A stretch of 64,000 nt of DNA, taken from Kosakonia radicincitans DSM 16656. GTDB lineage: Bacteria; Pseudomonadota; Gammaproteobacteria; Enterobacterales; Enterobacteriaceae. This document shows, piece after piece, positions 15,300 to 25,095 of the stretch; position 1 is the stretch's first letter; the number at the start of each line of letters is the position of its first letter. The position numbers and the translations under genes are program-made. The stretch is from the NCBI RefSeq assembly GCF_000280495.2, contig NZ_CP018016.1, positions 1,922,001 to 1,986,000 on the forward strand, read 5' to 3'. Below the pieces are notes generated by a model that did not search any database, was not told where the DNA came from, and saw nothing but the letters and a program-made list of their open reading frames with translations.

Positions 15300-15319
15300 T
15301 ACTGTATAAACAAACAGTA
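15300..15319 (+). promoter_or_regulatory. LexA (SOS) box upstream of sbmC
   Basis: TACTGTATAAACAAACAGTA contains the exact CTGT-N8-ACAG core with an AT-rich middle and lies 17 bases before the sbmC start. E. coli sbmC is SOS-induced, so LexA repression here is expected. Confidence 0.93.
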
Positions 15320-15336
15320 ACGGTAAGGGAGTCAAC

Positions 15337-15810
15337 ATGAGCTACAACGTGAGGCAACTGGAAAAACGTCGTATCGCCGGGTTCCATCTGGTCGGGCCCT
15401 GGAATGTGACGGTGAAGCAGGGTTTTAAACAGCTAATGATGTGGGTCGACAGCAATAAGATCGCACCGCTGGAGTGGGTGTGCGCTTATTACGATAACCC
15501 TGACGAAGTGCCGCCGGAAAAGCTGCGCGCTGACGTTGCCATCACCGTCGATCCTGATTTTCAAATCCCGGCAAATAGCGAAGGGGTGATCCTCACCGAC
15601 ATTCCCGGCGGCCAGTATGCCGTGGCGCAGGCGAGGGTGTACAACGAAGAGTTCGAAGCGTGCTGGGATCTCTTTTTTGATGAACTGCTTAGCGACCAAT
15701 CTGTGCAAATTGCTGCGGGTCCCTGCTTTGAAGTCTACCTGAACGATGCACAGCAGGATGGTTACTGGGAAATCGACATGCATATCCCGGTTGAGCCGAA
15801 AAATCTGTAA
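15337..15810 (+). CDS. sbmC: DNA gyrase inhibitor SbmC (GyrI)
   Basis: This 157-residue cytoplasmic protein of the GyrI-like fold protects gyrase from toxins such as microcin B17 and modulates supercoiling. [20 protein letters not shown] and the C-terminal [15 protein letters not shown] match the family. GGGAG precedes the ATG. A strong LexA box overlaps the promoter region, so SOS induction is expected. Confidence 0.95.
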   Translation: MSYNVRQLEKRRIAGFHLVGPWNVTVKQGFKQLMMWVDSNKIAPLEWVCAYYDNPDEVPPEKLRADVAITVDPDFQIPANSEGVILTDIPGGQYAVAQARVYNEEFEACWDLFFDELLSDQSVQIAAGPCFEVYLNDAQQDGYWEIDMHIPVEPKNL

Positions 15811-15827
15811 GCGATAAATTAACCGGA

Positions 15828-15862
15828 AGAGGTAACAGGAAGCGCTGTCGCCTCTTTTTTTA
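15828..15862 (+). terminator. Terminator after sbmC
   Basis: Imperfect stem AGAGG..ACAG / CTGT..CCTCT followed by seven T. Confidence 0.75.
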
Positions 15863-15935
15863 TCGCAGAGGGTGCTATCTGAGTCCGAAAAATCCTACAA
15901 TTGCGCCTTTGTCGGTTCAATCGGGAGAAGCGACT

Positions 15936-16994
15936 GTGCGTCGCGACAAATCACTCAGTCCTTTCGAGATTCGTCTTTACCGCCATTATCGTGTCGTACA
16001 CGGTGTGCGTATTGCGCTGGCTTTTATTCTGACCTTTTTGCTGATCCGTCTGCTGGAGGTGCCGGAGGGAACCTGGCCACTGATCACGCTGGTGGTTCTG
16101 ATGGGGCCGATCTCCTTTTGGGGAAACGTGGTTCCGCGCGCATTTGAACGCATTGGCGGCACAATTTTGGGTGCGGCGCTGGGTCTGGTGGCATTAAAAC
16201 TGGAGCTGCTCTCGCTGCCCGTGATGCTGCTGTGGTGCGCGGTGGCGATGTTTCTCTGTGGCTGGCTGGCGCTGGGCAAAAAGCCTTACCAGGCGCTGCT
16301 CATTGGTATTACGCTATCTGTGGTGGTTGGCGCGCCGCCAGGTGATATGCATACCGCGCTGTGGCGCAGCGGCGATGTGATTATCGGTTCGCTGCTGGCG
16401 ATGCTGTTTACCGGGATCTGGCCGCAGCGGGCATTTTTGCACTGGCGTATTCAGATGGCCAACTACGTCACTGCCTTCAATCGCGTTTATCAGGCGGGTT
16501 TCTCCCGTAACCTGGTCGAACGGCCGCGGCTGGAAAAACATCTGCAAAAAATCCTCAACGATGTGGTGAAGATGCGCGGTCTGATCGCGCCAGCCTGCAA
16601 AGAGACACATCTGCAAAAGGCGATTTTCGAAGCCATCCAGACCGTCAGCCGCAATATGGTCTGCATGCTGGAGCTGCAAATCAATGCTCACTGGAGCTCA
16701 CGTACCAGTCATTTTGTGATGATCAATGCGCATACGCTGCGGGATACTCAGCAGATGACTCAGCAAACACTGCTGACCATTGCGCATGCGCTGTATGAAG
16801 GCAACCCGCAGCCGATTCTGGCCAACACGGAAAAACTCAGTGAAATTGTGGCGGAGTTGCGCCAGTTGAGCGGCGAACATAAAGGCGATGCACTGGCTGA
16901 AACCTCGATTCACGGTTACGTCTGGCTGAGCATGGAGCTGGCCCGTCAACTGGAGCTACTGTCACATTTGATCTGTCGGGCGTTGCGCAAATAA
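15936..16994 (+). CDS. yeeA: FUSC-family inner membrane protein YeeA
   Basis: The 352-residue protein begins with a cytoplasmic segment (RRDKSLSPFEIRLYRHYRVV), then a block of about six membrane helices up to about residue 170, then a soluble helical half. This is the fusaric-acid-resistance (FUSC) architecture. It matches E. coli YeeA end to end, including the final LICRALRK. The GTG at 15936 was chosen because it gives the E. coli length and follows GGGAGAAG. A TTG 27 bases upstream is less likely. The transported compound is unknown. Confidence 0.88.
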   Translation: MRRDKSLSPFEIRLYRHYRVVHGVRIALAFILTFLLIRLLEVPEGTWPLITLVVLMGPISFWGNVVPRAFERIGGTILGAALGLVALKLELLSLPVMLLWCAVAMFLCGWLALGKKPYQALLIGITLSVVVGAPPGDMHTALWRSGDVIIGSLLAMLFTGIWPQRAFLHWRIQMANYVTAFNRVYQAGFSRNLVERPRLEKHLQKILNDVVKMRGLIAPACKETHLQKAIFEAIQTVSRNMVCMLELQINAHWSSRTSHFVMINAHTLRDTQQMTQQTLLTIAHALYEGNPQPILANTEKLSEIVAELRQLSGEHKGDALAETSIHGYVWLSMELARQLELLSHLICRALRK

Positions 16995-17160
16995 CAGTCA
17001 GGTAACCACATACCGCTGATGGGTTGTTTCGATTCAGCTACATTTGCGGTTATGATAGCCGACAGGAAAAACCATTGTCTTATGCGACCACATTGGGTAG
17101 GTTTGCCTCTAAGGTGGTTGCTTTAACGAATCCGAATCTCACATTATCAGGGGTGTAAAA

Positions 17161-17496
17161 ATGGAAACTAGTAAGCCTTCATTCCAGGATGTTCTGGAGT
17201 TTGTGCGTCTGTTCCGCCGCAAAAATAAATTGCAGCGTGAAATCCAGGACGTGGAGAAGAAGATCCGTGATAACCAGAAGCGCGTGCTGCTGCTGGACAA
17301 CCTGAGCGACTACATTAAACCGGGTATGAGCGTAGAAGCGATTCAGGGCATTATCGCCAGCATGAAGACTGACTACGAAGATCGCGTGGACGATTACATC
17401 ATCAAAAATGCTGAACTGTCGAAAGAGCGCCGCGAAATCTCCAAAAAACTCAAAACTATGGGCGAACTGAAGCCGATTGAGCCAAAAGCGGAATAA
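17161..17496 (+). CDS. tmaR: PTS regulator TmaR (DUF496)
   Basis: This 111-residue, strongly charged coiled-coil protein matches E. coli TmaR (YeeX). TmaR forms clusters at cell poles and sequesters PTS enzyme I, tuning sugar uptake. The coiled-coil segments cover about residues 18-50 and 75-105. The preceding 166-base gap has a TATGAT element but no further gene. Confidence 0.93.
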   Translation: METSKPSFQDVLEFVRLFRRKNKLQREIQDVEKKIRDNQKRVLLLDNLSDYIKPGMSVEAIQGIIASMKTDYEDRVDDYIIKNAELSKERREISKKLKTMGELKPIEPKAE

Positions 17497-17510
17497 CGCC
17501 TCCAGCGAGC

Positions 17511-17532
17511 GGTGAGAGGTGCGCCTCTCACC
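17511..17532. other. Perfect hairpin between converging tmaR and pduX
   Basis: A 9-bp perfect stem (GGTGAGAGG / CCTCTCACC) with a TGCG loop includes the pduX stop codon. There is no T tract on either side, so it may protect 3' ends or end transcripts only weakly. Confidence 0.6.
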
Positions 17533-18394
17533 CTTCCAGCACGCCTCCTGCCACCATTTTCAGCAGATAGTTTTGCGGCCAGTGCGCCGTCAACCCGGTC
17601 TCTTTCAACTCCCGACGAACGCTTTCCACATCATGGCGCTGACTATCAAGCAGCAGCCCGACCACACTTCCGCTGTGGGCAACATTCAGTCCATACAGAT
17701 CGCAACGTTCCACCAGATCGAGCAGGGCGGGAAACGCCGGTTTTGGCAGCAGCGTCTGGCTGGCAATTGCGCTTAACGTCGCCGCTTCTCCCAGCCGCGC
17801 GGCATCATTTTCCTCGCAGGCTTGCTGCAACAGGCGCCATGCATTATCCAGAGTATGGGCATTTTCCAGCAGTGCCTGCTGGCGTGGCAGACGATGATAA
17901 GCGGCAGTGGTCAGGGTTAGCGGACTTTCAAGCAGCAGCACGTCGCACTCCGGCAAACCGCCGCAGGTAATCTGCGTTGCAGCGGTATTGTGATCGAACA
18001 GCGTCAGGCGCGAAAAGATCGTGCTGTCGGTCGGTTCCAGCGCCACGCACAGTTGCGCCAGTGTTTTCTCATCCAGCGGTTGCTCAAGATGACGGGCCGT
18101 TGCCACGGCGGCGGCGGCAATATCCGCGGTGCTGCTGGCCATGCCTTTGGCCAGTGGAATGGTAGAGCAGCACTCGATGCGTAATGCATGCGTCAGTGTG
18201 GCTGGTAGCTGCCAGTGCGCCAGGAGTTGGTTAACCATACGACGCATCAGTGGTCGTTCATCCAACCGAGGTTTGCCGTATGTGACTTCGACACTGCTGT
18301 ACCAGTCCACCGGACAGGAGACCAGTTTTTCACCTCCCAGGATCCAGCCCTGGATTATTTCACCGCACGATGCGGGAAAGTGTGCCAACGCCAC
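17528..18394 (-). CDS. pduX: L-threonine kinase PduX (GHMP family)
   Basis: PduX phosphorylates L-threonine to O-phospho-L-threonine, the precursor of the aminopropanol linker of cobalamin. The 288-residue product has the Salmonella PduX-like start FPASCGEIIQGWILGGEKLV and the GHMP ATP loop PLAKGMASSTAD at residues 80-91. In Salmonella this gene ends the pdu operon beside tmaR. Here no other pdu gene remains and it lies directly next to, but divergent from, the cob operon. It therefore most likely serves cobalamin synthesis alone. Confidence 0.9.
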   Translation of the reverse strand: MALAHFPASCGEIIQGWILGGEKLVSCPVDWYSSVEVTYGKPRLDERPLMRRMVNQLLAHWQLPATLTHALRIECCSTIPLAKGMASSTADIAAAAVATARHLEQPLDEKTLAQLCVALEPTDSTIFSRLTLFDHNTAATQITCGGLPECDVLLLESPLTLTTAAYHRLPRQQALLENAHTLDNAWRLLQQACEENDAARLGEAATLSAIASQTLLPKPAFPALLDLVERCDLYGLNVAHSGSVVGLLLDSQRHDVESVRRELKETGLTAHWPQNYLLKMVAGGVLEG

Positions 18395-18797
18395 GCTGTA
18401 ACTCCCTTCACAATCAAAGCCAGGATAGTGTCACTTCGACCCGGCGAACGCCAGAATTTCGCGCAATGTAGATTTCTCGCAGACCCGCTATTTCTGCAAA
18501 GTTTTTCGCCAGATCTGTCAACTGACTCCGCAGGCATTTCGTCTGCGAAATAATGCAAATTATAAGGGCGATTAAATTTCCGTTAGCAATATTTTGTTAT
18601 TCCGTATGTGCTTGAGAACTTTCTGAAGCCTTAATATGCCGGGGGGGATGAAAAGGGTGAGCAATAAATTGTCATAGCGCAACAAATTATTATTTGCTCA
18701 AAGATAAACTGAATCCGTTTTTATTTCCCTGCTGCGATATAGTTCGTACAGGGAAAAATCAGGGTAATAATGACGTACCGTGATTAAAAATCTATCA
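18395..18797. other. AT-rich gap between pduX and the cob riboswitch
   Basis: No credible gene is seen on either strand. In Salmonella this point holds pocR and the pdu genes. The stretch is markedly AT-rich compared with its neighbours and must contain the promoters of both divergent units. It also contains an 8-bp inverted repeat (TTTCCCTG at 18724, CAGGGAAA at 18749) with no T tract after it. Confidence 0.6.
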
Positions 18798-18950
18798 GGT
18801 TTGCCGCAACTGTATTTTGCGGCTGGGAAGGGGGTGTAAATCCCCCGCAGCCCCCGCTGCTGTAATGCTGACGACCCCGTAATCGCCACTGATCGTAAGA
18901 TCGGGAAGGGCGGGTGAGGATGACGCTAAGCCAGAAGACCGGCCTGATGG
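18798..18950 (+). ncRNA. Cobalamin (B12) riboswitch before cbiA
   Basis: The segment has the ordered conserved blocks of the adenosylcobalamin aptamer: CAGCCCCCGCTGCTGTAATG, GACGACCCCG, the GCCACTG block, GGGAAGGGCGGG, and the B12-box AAGCCAGAAGACCGGCCTG. It ends about 110 bases before the cbiA ATG. An inverted repeat (GCGGTCGAAAGACCGG region) follows and could be the expression platform controlling access to the cbiA ribosome site. High B12 should switch the whole operon off. Confidence 0.93.
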
Positions 18951-19061
18951 ACATTATCAACAACTTCGGTGGGAAGTGGGTTGCTCAGTAGCGTGCGGTC
19001 GAAAGACCGGGTCAACACGCGTCCTGGCTCCGTTCTTCCTGCCCGCTACGGGGTTACAGGA

Positions 19062-20441
19062 ATGTCAGACAGACGCAGCGCCTTTATTCTTGCCGGAACC
19101 GGCAGCGGCTGTGGGAAAACCACCGTCACGCTCGGGCTGCTCACCGTGCTGCAACGTCGTGGTTTACTCGTGCAACCCTTCAAAGTGGGGCCGGACTACC
19201 TCGACACCGCCTGGCATAGCGCCGTTACCGGCGTGGCTTCCCGCAATCTCGACAGCTTTATGCTGCCGCCGTCTGCGTTAAATGCGCTGTTTCGCCAACA
19301 TTTCACCGCTGCCGATGTCGCCGTCATTGAGGGCGTAATGGGGCTTTACGATGGCTACGGCACCGACCCTAACTATTGCAGCAGTGCGGCGCTGGCAAAA
19401 CAGCTTGCGCTTCCGGTGATCCTGCTGGTTGATGGCAAAGCCGTATCCACCTCCATTGCCGCCACGGTGATGGGTTTTCAGCACTTTGACCCGCAGTTGC
19501 GCATTGCCGGAGCGATCGTCAATCGGGTAAACAGCGACAGCCATTTTCAACTGTTGAAACACGCCATTGAGCATTACTGTGACTTGCCGGTGCTGGGATA
19601 TGTTCCTGTTGATCCCGGCGTGGCGCTGCCGGAACGTCATCTTGGTCTGGTCACTTCCCGTGAGTCGGTCGTCGACGCGCAGCCATGGCAGGAGTTTGCC
19701 GCACGCCTGGAACAGACCCTTGATATTGACCGCTTACTTGCTCTGAGCAAGACCACCACGCTGCCGCAGGGTGAGCTTCCTGCCATGCCCGCGCCAGAGG
19801 CGGGCGCAGGGCTGACGCTGGCGCTGGCCGACGACGAAGCCTTCAACTTTTACTACGCCGATAATCTGCAACTGCTTGAACACACCGGCGTACGCATCGT
19901 GCGTTTTAGCCCGCTGCATGACCATGAGTTGCCCGCATGCCAGATGCTGTGGCTGGGCGGCGGCTACCCGGAGCTACACGCGCGCGTGCTGTCGGCAAAC
20001 CAGCCGATGCGGGATGCCATTCTCGCTGCGCACCGGCGTGGTGTGGCGATCTATGCCGAGTGCGGCGGCCTGATGTATCTCGGCGATACGTTGCTGGATG
20101 CCGCAGGTGATGAGTGGCCGATGGTCGGTGCCATCCCCGGTTACAGCCGGATGGGCAGTAAGCTCACCCGCTTTGGTTACTGCGAAGCCCGCGCAACGCA
20201 GCAGACCTTACTTGCTGCCGAAGGGGAAACCCTGCGCGGCCACGAGTTTCACTATTCCGATTTCACCCCGCGCGGCGATGCCGTGCTGGCGTGCCATAAA
20301 ACGCGCGATGGCGAAGTGCTGAAGCGCTGGCAGGGCGGCTGGCAGGTGGGCAACACCTTTGCCAGCTATTTACATCTGCATTTCGCCCAGCGTCCAACGA
20401 TACTGGAACACTGGTTTGCTGCCGCAAGGAGCGCGTCATGA
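19062..20441 (+). CDS. cbiA: Cobyrinate a,c-diamide synthase CbiA
   Basis: CbiA amidates the a and c side chains of cobyrinate using glutamine and ATP. The 459-residue product has an N-terminal P-loop ATPase-like domain (AGTGSGCGKTT at 11-21) and a C-terminal class-I-like amidotransferase domain with Cys334 in AECGGLMYL. The ATG matches the Salmonella start and follows TTACAGGA. It is the first gene of the cob operon, behind the riboswitch, and overlaps cbiB by 4 bases. Confidence 0.97.
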   Translation: MSDRRSAFILAGTGSGCGKTTVTLGLLTVLQRRGLLVQPFKVGPDYLDTAWHSAVTGVASRNLDSFMLPPSALNALFRQHFTAADVAVIEGVMGLYDGYGTDPNYCSSAALAKQLALPVILLVDGKAVSTSIAATVMGFQHFDPQLRIAGAIVNRVNSDSHFQLLKHAIEHYCDLPVLGYVPVDPGVALPERHLGLVTSRESVVDAQPWQEFAARLEQTLDIDRLLALSKTTTLPQGELPAMPAPEAGAGLTLALADDEAFNFYYADNLQLLEHTGVRIVRFSPLHDHELPACQMLWLGGGYPELHARVLSANQPMRDAILAAHRRGVAIYAECGGLMYLGDTLLDAAGDEWPMVGAIPGYSRMGSKLTRFGYCEARATQQTLLAAEGETLRGHEFHYSDFTPRGDAVLACHKTRDGEVLKRWQGGWQVGNTFASYLHLHFAQRPTILEHWFAAARSAS

Positions 20442-21394
20442 CGTTGCTGGCCTGGTGTGTCGCATTTCTGCTCGATCGCTTACTTGGCGACCCGCCGCAC
20501 TGGCCGCATCCGGTACGCTGGATCGGCGCGTTGATTAACCTGGTACAAAGCGCCGTCCGCCGAGTGTGCCGCAGCGATACCGCGCTGCGCATCGGCGGCG
20601 GGGTGATGTGGCTGTTGGTAGTGGGCATCACCTGGAGCGTTGCCTGGGGCGTGCTCGCGCTAGCGCAGGCAATCCATCCGTGGTTCGGCTGGTGCGTGGA
20701 GGTGTGGATGATTTACACCCTGCTTGCCACGCGTTGTCTTGCGGATATGGCGCGGGAAGTGGAGCAGGCGCTGCGCTTCTGTTCGCTTGCCGAAAGCCGC
20801 GAAAAGCTGTCGTGGATTGTCGGTCGTGATACCGCGCAGCTCCAGCCGCCGCAAATCACCCGCGCGGTAGTGGAAACCGTCGCGGAAAACACTGTCGATG
20901 GTGTTATCGCGCCGCTGTTCTTTTTACTGCTCGGTGGCGCGCCGCTGGCAATGGCCTACAAAGCGGTCAATACCCTGGATTCGATGGTGGGCTACAAGCA
21001 TGAAAAATACCGCGCGATCGGCATGGTCAGCGCGCGGCTGGATGATGTCGCCAACTTTATCCCGGCGCGTCTGAGTTGGCCGTTACTCAGTATGGCGGCA
21101 TGGCTCGCAGGTAATGATGCGGGCAATGCGCTGCGTATCGGTTTTCGCGATCGGCGCAACCACAGCAGCCCCAACTGCGCCTGGCCGGAAGGTACCGTGG
21201 CCGGGGCGCTTGGCGTGCGGCTTGGCGGGCCAAATGACTATTTCGGCCAGCGAGTCGAAAAACCGTGGATTGGCGATGAGCTCCGCGCCATCACGCCGGA
21301 TGACATTCCCCGTACCATTCGCATGATGTGGCTTGCCGCCACGCTGGCGCTGGCACTGTTTGCGCTGATACACCTTGCCCTCGTGGGCGCATAA
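20438..21394 (+). CDS. cbiB: Adenosylcobinamide-phosphate synthase CbiB
   Basis: This integral membrane protein of 318 residues attaches (R)-1-aminopropan-2-ol phosphate to adenosylcobyric acid. It has several membrane helices and the motifs DRLLGDPPHWPHPVRWIG near the start and TLDSMVGYKHEKY and GTVAGALGVRLGG later. Its aminopropanol phosphate substrate comes from threonine phosphate made by PduX. The ATGA overlap with cbiA suggests coupling. Confidence 0.96.
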   Translation: MTLLAWCVAFLLDRLLGDPPHWPHPVRWIGALINLVQSAVRRVCRSDTALRIGGGVMWLLVVGITWSVAWGVLALAQAIHPWFGWCVEVWMIYTLLATRCLADMAREVEQALRFCSLAESREKLSWIVGRDTAQLQPPQITRAVVETVAENTVDGVIAPLFFLLLGGAPLAMAYKAVNTLDSMVGYKHEKYRAIGMVSARLDDVANFIPARLSWPLLSMAAWLAGNDAGNALRIGFRDRRNHSSPNCAWPEGTVAGALGVRLGGPNDYFGQRVEKPWIGDELRAITPDDIPRTIRMMWLAATLALALFALIHLALVGA

Positions 21395-21405
21395 GGATGA
21401 AGACG

Positions 21406-22038
21406 ATGGATTATTTGCAGCAACCGCAGGCTATTGAAGCCAAAAGTTTTGTCATTATCGGCGAGATTATCCAGCAAACCCGCCCCGATTTTCGTTTTGC
21501 CAGCCCGCTGCATGAAGCGGTAATCAAACGGGTCATCCACACCACCGCTGATTTCGACTGGCTCGATATTCTGTGGTTTTCCAGTGATGCGCTGCAACGT
21601 CTGTGCGGGGCGATAACGCAAGGCTGCACCCTTTATACCGACACCACAATGGCGCTTTCCGGCATTAATAAGCGGCTGCTGGCGGAGTTCGGCGGCGAAG
21701 TGCGTTGCTACATCTCCGATCCGCGCGTGGTGCGTAAAGCCAAAGAGGAGGGGATCACCCGTTCGATGGCGGCGGTCGATCTGGCGCTGACGGAAGCAGA
21801 AGAGAAAATCTTTGTTTTCGGCAATGCGCCCACGGCGTTGTTCCGCCTGCTGGAACACAAGGTGCCGGTCAGCGGCGTGGTCGGTGTGCCAGTCGGTTTT
21901 GTTGGCGCTGCGGAATCGAAAGAGGCGCTGGTAGAGAGCGGTTTGCCCGCCATTGCCGCGCAGGGTCGCAAGGGCGGCAGCAATGTGGCGGCGGCGATTA
22001 TTAATGCGCTGCTCTATCACTTGCAGGCGGCGCAATGA
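21406..22038 (+). CDS. cbiC: Cobalt-precorrin-8 methylmutase CbiC
   Basis: CbiC moves a methyl group from C-11 to C-12 of the corrin ring. The product is 210 residues from the chosen ATG, the Salmonella length. It contains the catalytic-histidine segment [12 protein letters not shown] and the [12 protein letters not shown] and [11 protein letters not shown] motifs. The start 9 bases upstream is possible, but the chosen ATG is better spaced from AAGGA. Confidence 0.95.
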   Translation: MDYLQQPQAIEAKSFVIIGEIIQQTRPDFRFASPLHEAVIKRVIHTTADFDWLDILWFSSDALQRLCGAITQGCTLYTDTTMALSGINKRLLAEFGGEVRCYISDPRVVRKAKEEGITRSMAAVDLALTEAEEKIFVFGNAPTALFRLLEHKVPVSGVVGVPVGFVGAAESKEALVESGLPAIAAQGRKGGSNVAAAIINALLYHLQAAQ

Positions 22039-23171
22039 GCCAGGCCTTCGACGACCCGGTGTGGCACAACGGTAAAGCCCTGCGCAAAGGCTATACCACC
22101 GGTTCCTGCGCCACCGCAGCGGCAAAAGTCGCGGCGTTGATGGTGCTGCGCCAGCACATTATTCACCAGGTCTCGATTGTCACCCCCTCCGGCGTCACCC
22201 TGCATCTGAATGTGGAATCGCCGCATATTGAAGGTCAGCAGGCGATTGCCGCCATTCGCAAAGACGGCGGCGACGATGTGGATGCCACCCACGGCATGCT
22301 GATCTTTGCCCGCGTCACGCTCACCGAGGATGACCAGATTGTTCTGCGCGGCGGTGAAGGCGTGGGCACCGTCACCCGCAAAGGTATTGGCCTCGCTGTG
22401 GGGGAAGCGGCGATCAACCGCACGCCGCGCCAGACCATCGAAGCCGCTGTCCGCGAAGTGATTGGCCCCACGCGCGGCGCGCAGGTGGAAATTTTCGCCC
22501 CGGAAGGCGAAGAGCGGGCGAAGAAAACCTACAACGGCAGGCTCGGCATTCTTGGCGGTATTTCGATTATCGGTACCACCGGTATCGTGACGCCAATGTC
22601 GGAAGAGAGCTGGAAACGCTCGCTGTCGCTGGAGCTGGAGCTAAAACGCGCGGGCGGAATGGAACGGGTGATCCTCGTCCCGGGCAACCACGGCGAACGC
22701 TTCGTGCGTGAGCAGCTTGGCGTCTCCGGCGAGCTGGTCGTGACGATGAGCAACTTCGTTGGCTACATGATTGAAGAGGCGGTGCGTCTGGGCTACCGGC
22801 AGATCGTGCTGGTCGGCCATCCCGGCAAGCTGGTGAAAATCGCCGCCGGTATTTTTCATACCCATAGCCATATCGCGGATGCGCGGATGGAGACGCTGGT
22901 CGCACACCTGGCGCTGCTCGGCGCGCCACATGATCTGCTGCTGAAGGTCAGCGACTGCGACACCACCGAAGCGGCAATGGAGTACATCGATGCTGCCGGG
23001 TTCAGCCATCTTTACACGCATCTGGCGCAGCGGATCTGCCTGCGCATCGCGCAGATGCTGCGTTTCACGCAAAACCCGCCGCAGTGTGATGCGGTGCTGT
23101 TCTCTTTTGATAACAAAGTGCTGGGCGCGAATCGCCCGGTTGAAGAGATTGCCGGAGATCTGAAATGTTGA
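22035..23171 (+). CDS. cbiD: Cobalt-precorrin-5B C1-methyltransferase CbiD
   Basis: CbiD methylates C-1 in the anaerobic pathway. The 378-residue product starts with the family signature [17 protein letters not shown] and contains [20 protein letters not shown] and [14 protein letters not shown]. It overlaps cbiC by 4 bases (ATGA) and cbiE by 7. Confidence 0.97.
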   Translation: MSQAFDDPVWHNGKALRKGYTTGSCATAAAKVAALMVLRQHIIHQVSIVTPSGVTLHLNVESPHIEGQQAIAAIRKDGGDDVDATHGMLIFARVTLTEDDQIVLRGGEGVGTVTRKGIGLAVGEAAINRTPRQTIEAAVREVIGPTRGAQVEIFAPEGEERAKKTYNGRLGILGGISIIGTTGIVTPMSEESWKRSLSLELELKRAGGMERVILVPGNHGERFVREQLGVSGELVVTMSNFVGYMIEEAVRLGYRQIVLVGHPGKLVKIAAGIFHTHSHIADARMETLVAHLALLGAPHDLLLKVSDCDTTEAAMEYIDAAGFSHLYTHLAQRICLRIAQMLRFTQNPPQCDAVLFSFDNKVLGANRPVEEIAGDLKC

Positions 23172-23770
23172 CCATTGCCGGCATGGGGCCGGGTAACCTC
23201 GCGCTGATGACGCCGCAGGCGCTGGAGGCCGTGGCGCAGGCCGACGTGCTGGTCGGCGGCAAACGCCACCTGGCGCAGTTTGCCGATTTTCGCGGTGAAG
23301 TTCGCGTACTGGATGCTGACATCCCCGGCCTGCTGACGTGGCTTGAGCAGCAACAGCAGCGGCGCGTGGTGGTGCTGGCTTCCGGCGATCCGCTGTTTTA
23401 CGGCATCGGCACCCGGCTGGTGGCGCATTTCGGTATCGGGCAGTTGCGCATTATTCCCGGCATCAGCGCCGTGCAATATCTCTGCGCGCGCACGGGTATC
23501 GATATGAATGACATCTGGCTCACCAGCAGCCACGGGCGGGCAGTGGATTTCGACGCGTTAGCCCGCGCCCACAAAGTGGCGATGGTCACTGACGCAAAGT
23601 GCGGACCAAAAGCGATTGCAGAGGCATTGCTGGCGCGCGGCGCAGAAAAGTGCTGGCTGGTGATCGGGGAAAACTTAGGGCTGGACGATGAGCGCATCCA
23701 CCGGCTGCGTCCGGCGGAAGTACAGGCCGAATATGCAATGAATGTGGTGGTGATCCTCAATGAAAGATGA
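23165..23770 (+). CDS. cbiE: Cobalt-precorrin-7 C5-methyltransferase CbiE
   Basis: This 201-residue SAM-dependent tetrapyrrole methylase has [14 protein letters not shown] at the start and the [10 protein letters not shown] loop. In aerobic organisms the equivalent activity is fused with CbiT as CobL. Here, as in Salmonella, cbiE and cbiT are separate and overlap by 11 bases. Confidence 0.95.
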   Translation: MLTIAGMGPGNLALMTPQALEAVAQADVLVGGKRHLAQFADFRGEVRVLDADIPGLLTWLEQQQQRRVVVLASGDPLFYGIGTRLVAHFGIGQLRIIPGISAVQYLCARTGIDMNDIWLTSSHGRAVDFDALARAHKVAMVTDAKCGPKAIAEALLARGAEKCWLVIGENLGLDDERIHRLRPAEVQAEYAMNVVVILNER

Positions 23771-24329
23771 GCTGTTTATCCGTAGTGAAAAGGTGCCGAT
23801 GACCAAAGAGGCGGTGCGTGCGCTGGCGCTGTCGAAGCTGGAGTTGCATCGCGCGCAGCACCTGATCGATATCGGCGCGGGTACCGGCAGCGTCAGCATT
23901 GAAGCGGCGCTGGCGCACCCGGGCTTGCAGGTCACCGCCATCGAGCGTAACCCGGCGGCGCTGGGCCTGCTGGAAGATAACTGCCTGCACTTTGGCTGTC
24001 GCAACATTGCCATCGTCACCGGCGCAGCGCCGCTGTTTGTCGAGCGGCTTGCCGATGCGGTGTTTATCGGCGGCAGCGGCGGCAACCTGGCGCAACTGAT
24101 TGACTGGTCGCTGGCGCAGCTTCACCCCGGAGGACGGCTGGTGATGACCTTTATTTTGCAGGAGAACCTTAACAGCGCGCTCTCACACCTGCGCACCCGC
24201 CGGGTTGCCGGGCTGGATTGCCAGCAAATCCAGGTCTCCCTGCTCACCGGGCTGGGCAGCGGTCATTACTTCAAAGCGAATAACCCTGTCTTTTTGATTT
24301 CCTGCGAAAAGGAGAAGCAGCATGCCTGA
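23760..24329 (+). CDS. cbiT: Cobalt-precorrin-6B C15-methyltransferase/decarboxylase CbiT
   Basis: This 189-residue Rossmann-type methyltransferase methylates C-15 and decarboxylates the C-12 acetate. The SAM-binding motif [15 protein letters not shown] is at about residues 37-51, followed by AIERNPAAL. Its reading frame starts inside cbiE and ends inside cbiF. Confidence 0.95.
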   Translation: MKDELFIRSEKVPMTKEAVRALALSKLELHRAQHLIDIGAGTGSVSIEAALAHPGLQVTAIERNPAALGLLEDNCLHFGCRNIAIVTGAAPLFVERLADAVFIGGSGGNLAQLIDWSLAQLHPGGRLVMTFILQENLNSALSHLRTRRVAGLDCQQIQVSLLTGLGSGHYFKANNPVFLISCEKEKQHA

Positions 24330-25095
24330 TAACGCTGATGCACAAACGGTCTGGTTTGTCGGCGCCGGGCCGGGCGATCGTGAACTGATCACCCTGAAAG
24401 GCTACCGGCTGTTGCAACAGGCTCAGGTGGTGATTTACGCCGGATCGCTCATCAACACCGAGCTGTTGGAATATTGCCCGGCTGGCGCGGCATGTCATGA
24501 CAGCGCCGAACTGCATCTTGAGCAAATTATCGACCTGATGGAAGCCGGAGTGAAAGCCGGGAAAGTCGTGGTGCGTCTGCAAACCGGCGATGTTTCGCTT
24601 TACGGCTCGGTGCGCGAGCAGGGTGAAGAACTGACCCGGCGCGGCATCCGCTGGCAGGTCGTGCCGGGCGTCAGCGCGTTTCTCGGCGCGGCGGCAGAAT
24701 TGGGCGTTGAGTACACCGTACCGGAAGTGTCGCAGAGTCTGATCATTACCCGCCTGGAAGGGCGTACGCCGGTGCCGGAGCGCGAGCAGCTTGAATCCTT
24801 CGCCAGCCATCAGACGTCGATGGCTATCTACCTTTCCGTGCAGCGCATCCATCGCGTGGCGGAGCGCTTAATCGAAGGCGGCTATCCGCAGACCACGCCG
24901 GTGGCGGTGATCTACAAAGCCACATGGCCACAGAGCCAGACGGTACGCGGCACGCTGGCGGATATCGGCGACAAAGTGCGTGAAGCTGGCATCCGTAAAA
25001 CCGCGCTGATCCTCGTTGGCGCATTTCTTGGCGAGGAGTACCACTACTCGCGGCTGTATGCGGCGGATTTCAGCCATGAATACCGTAAAGCCTGA
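24322..25095 (+). CDS. cbiF: Cobalt-precorrin-4 C11-methyltransferase CbiF
   Basis: This 257-residue tetrapyrrole methylase has [18 protein letters not shown], the YAGSLIN strand and [14 protein letters not shown]. It methylates C-11 before ring opening by CbiG. It overlaps cbiT by 8 bases and cbiG by 20. Confidence 0.96.
   Translation: MPDNADAQTVWFVGAGPGDRELITLKGYRLLQQAQVVIYAGSLINTELLEYCPAGAACHDSAELHLEQIIDLMEAGVKAGKVVVRLQTGDVSLYGSVREQGEELTRRGIRWQVVPGVSAFLGAAAELGVEYTVPEVSQSLIITRLEGRTPVPEREQLESFASHQTSMAIYLSVQRIHRVAERLIEGGYPQTTPVAVIYKATWPQSQTVRGTLADIGDKVREAGIRKTALILVGAFLGEEYHYSRLYAADFSHEYRKA

Noticed and set aside
21238..22125. 295-codon minus-strand frame across cbiB-cbiD
   Set aside because: Antisense to three well-supported operon genes; no independent evidence.
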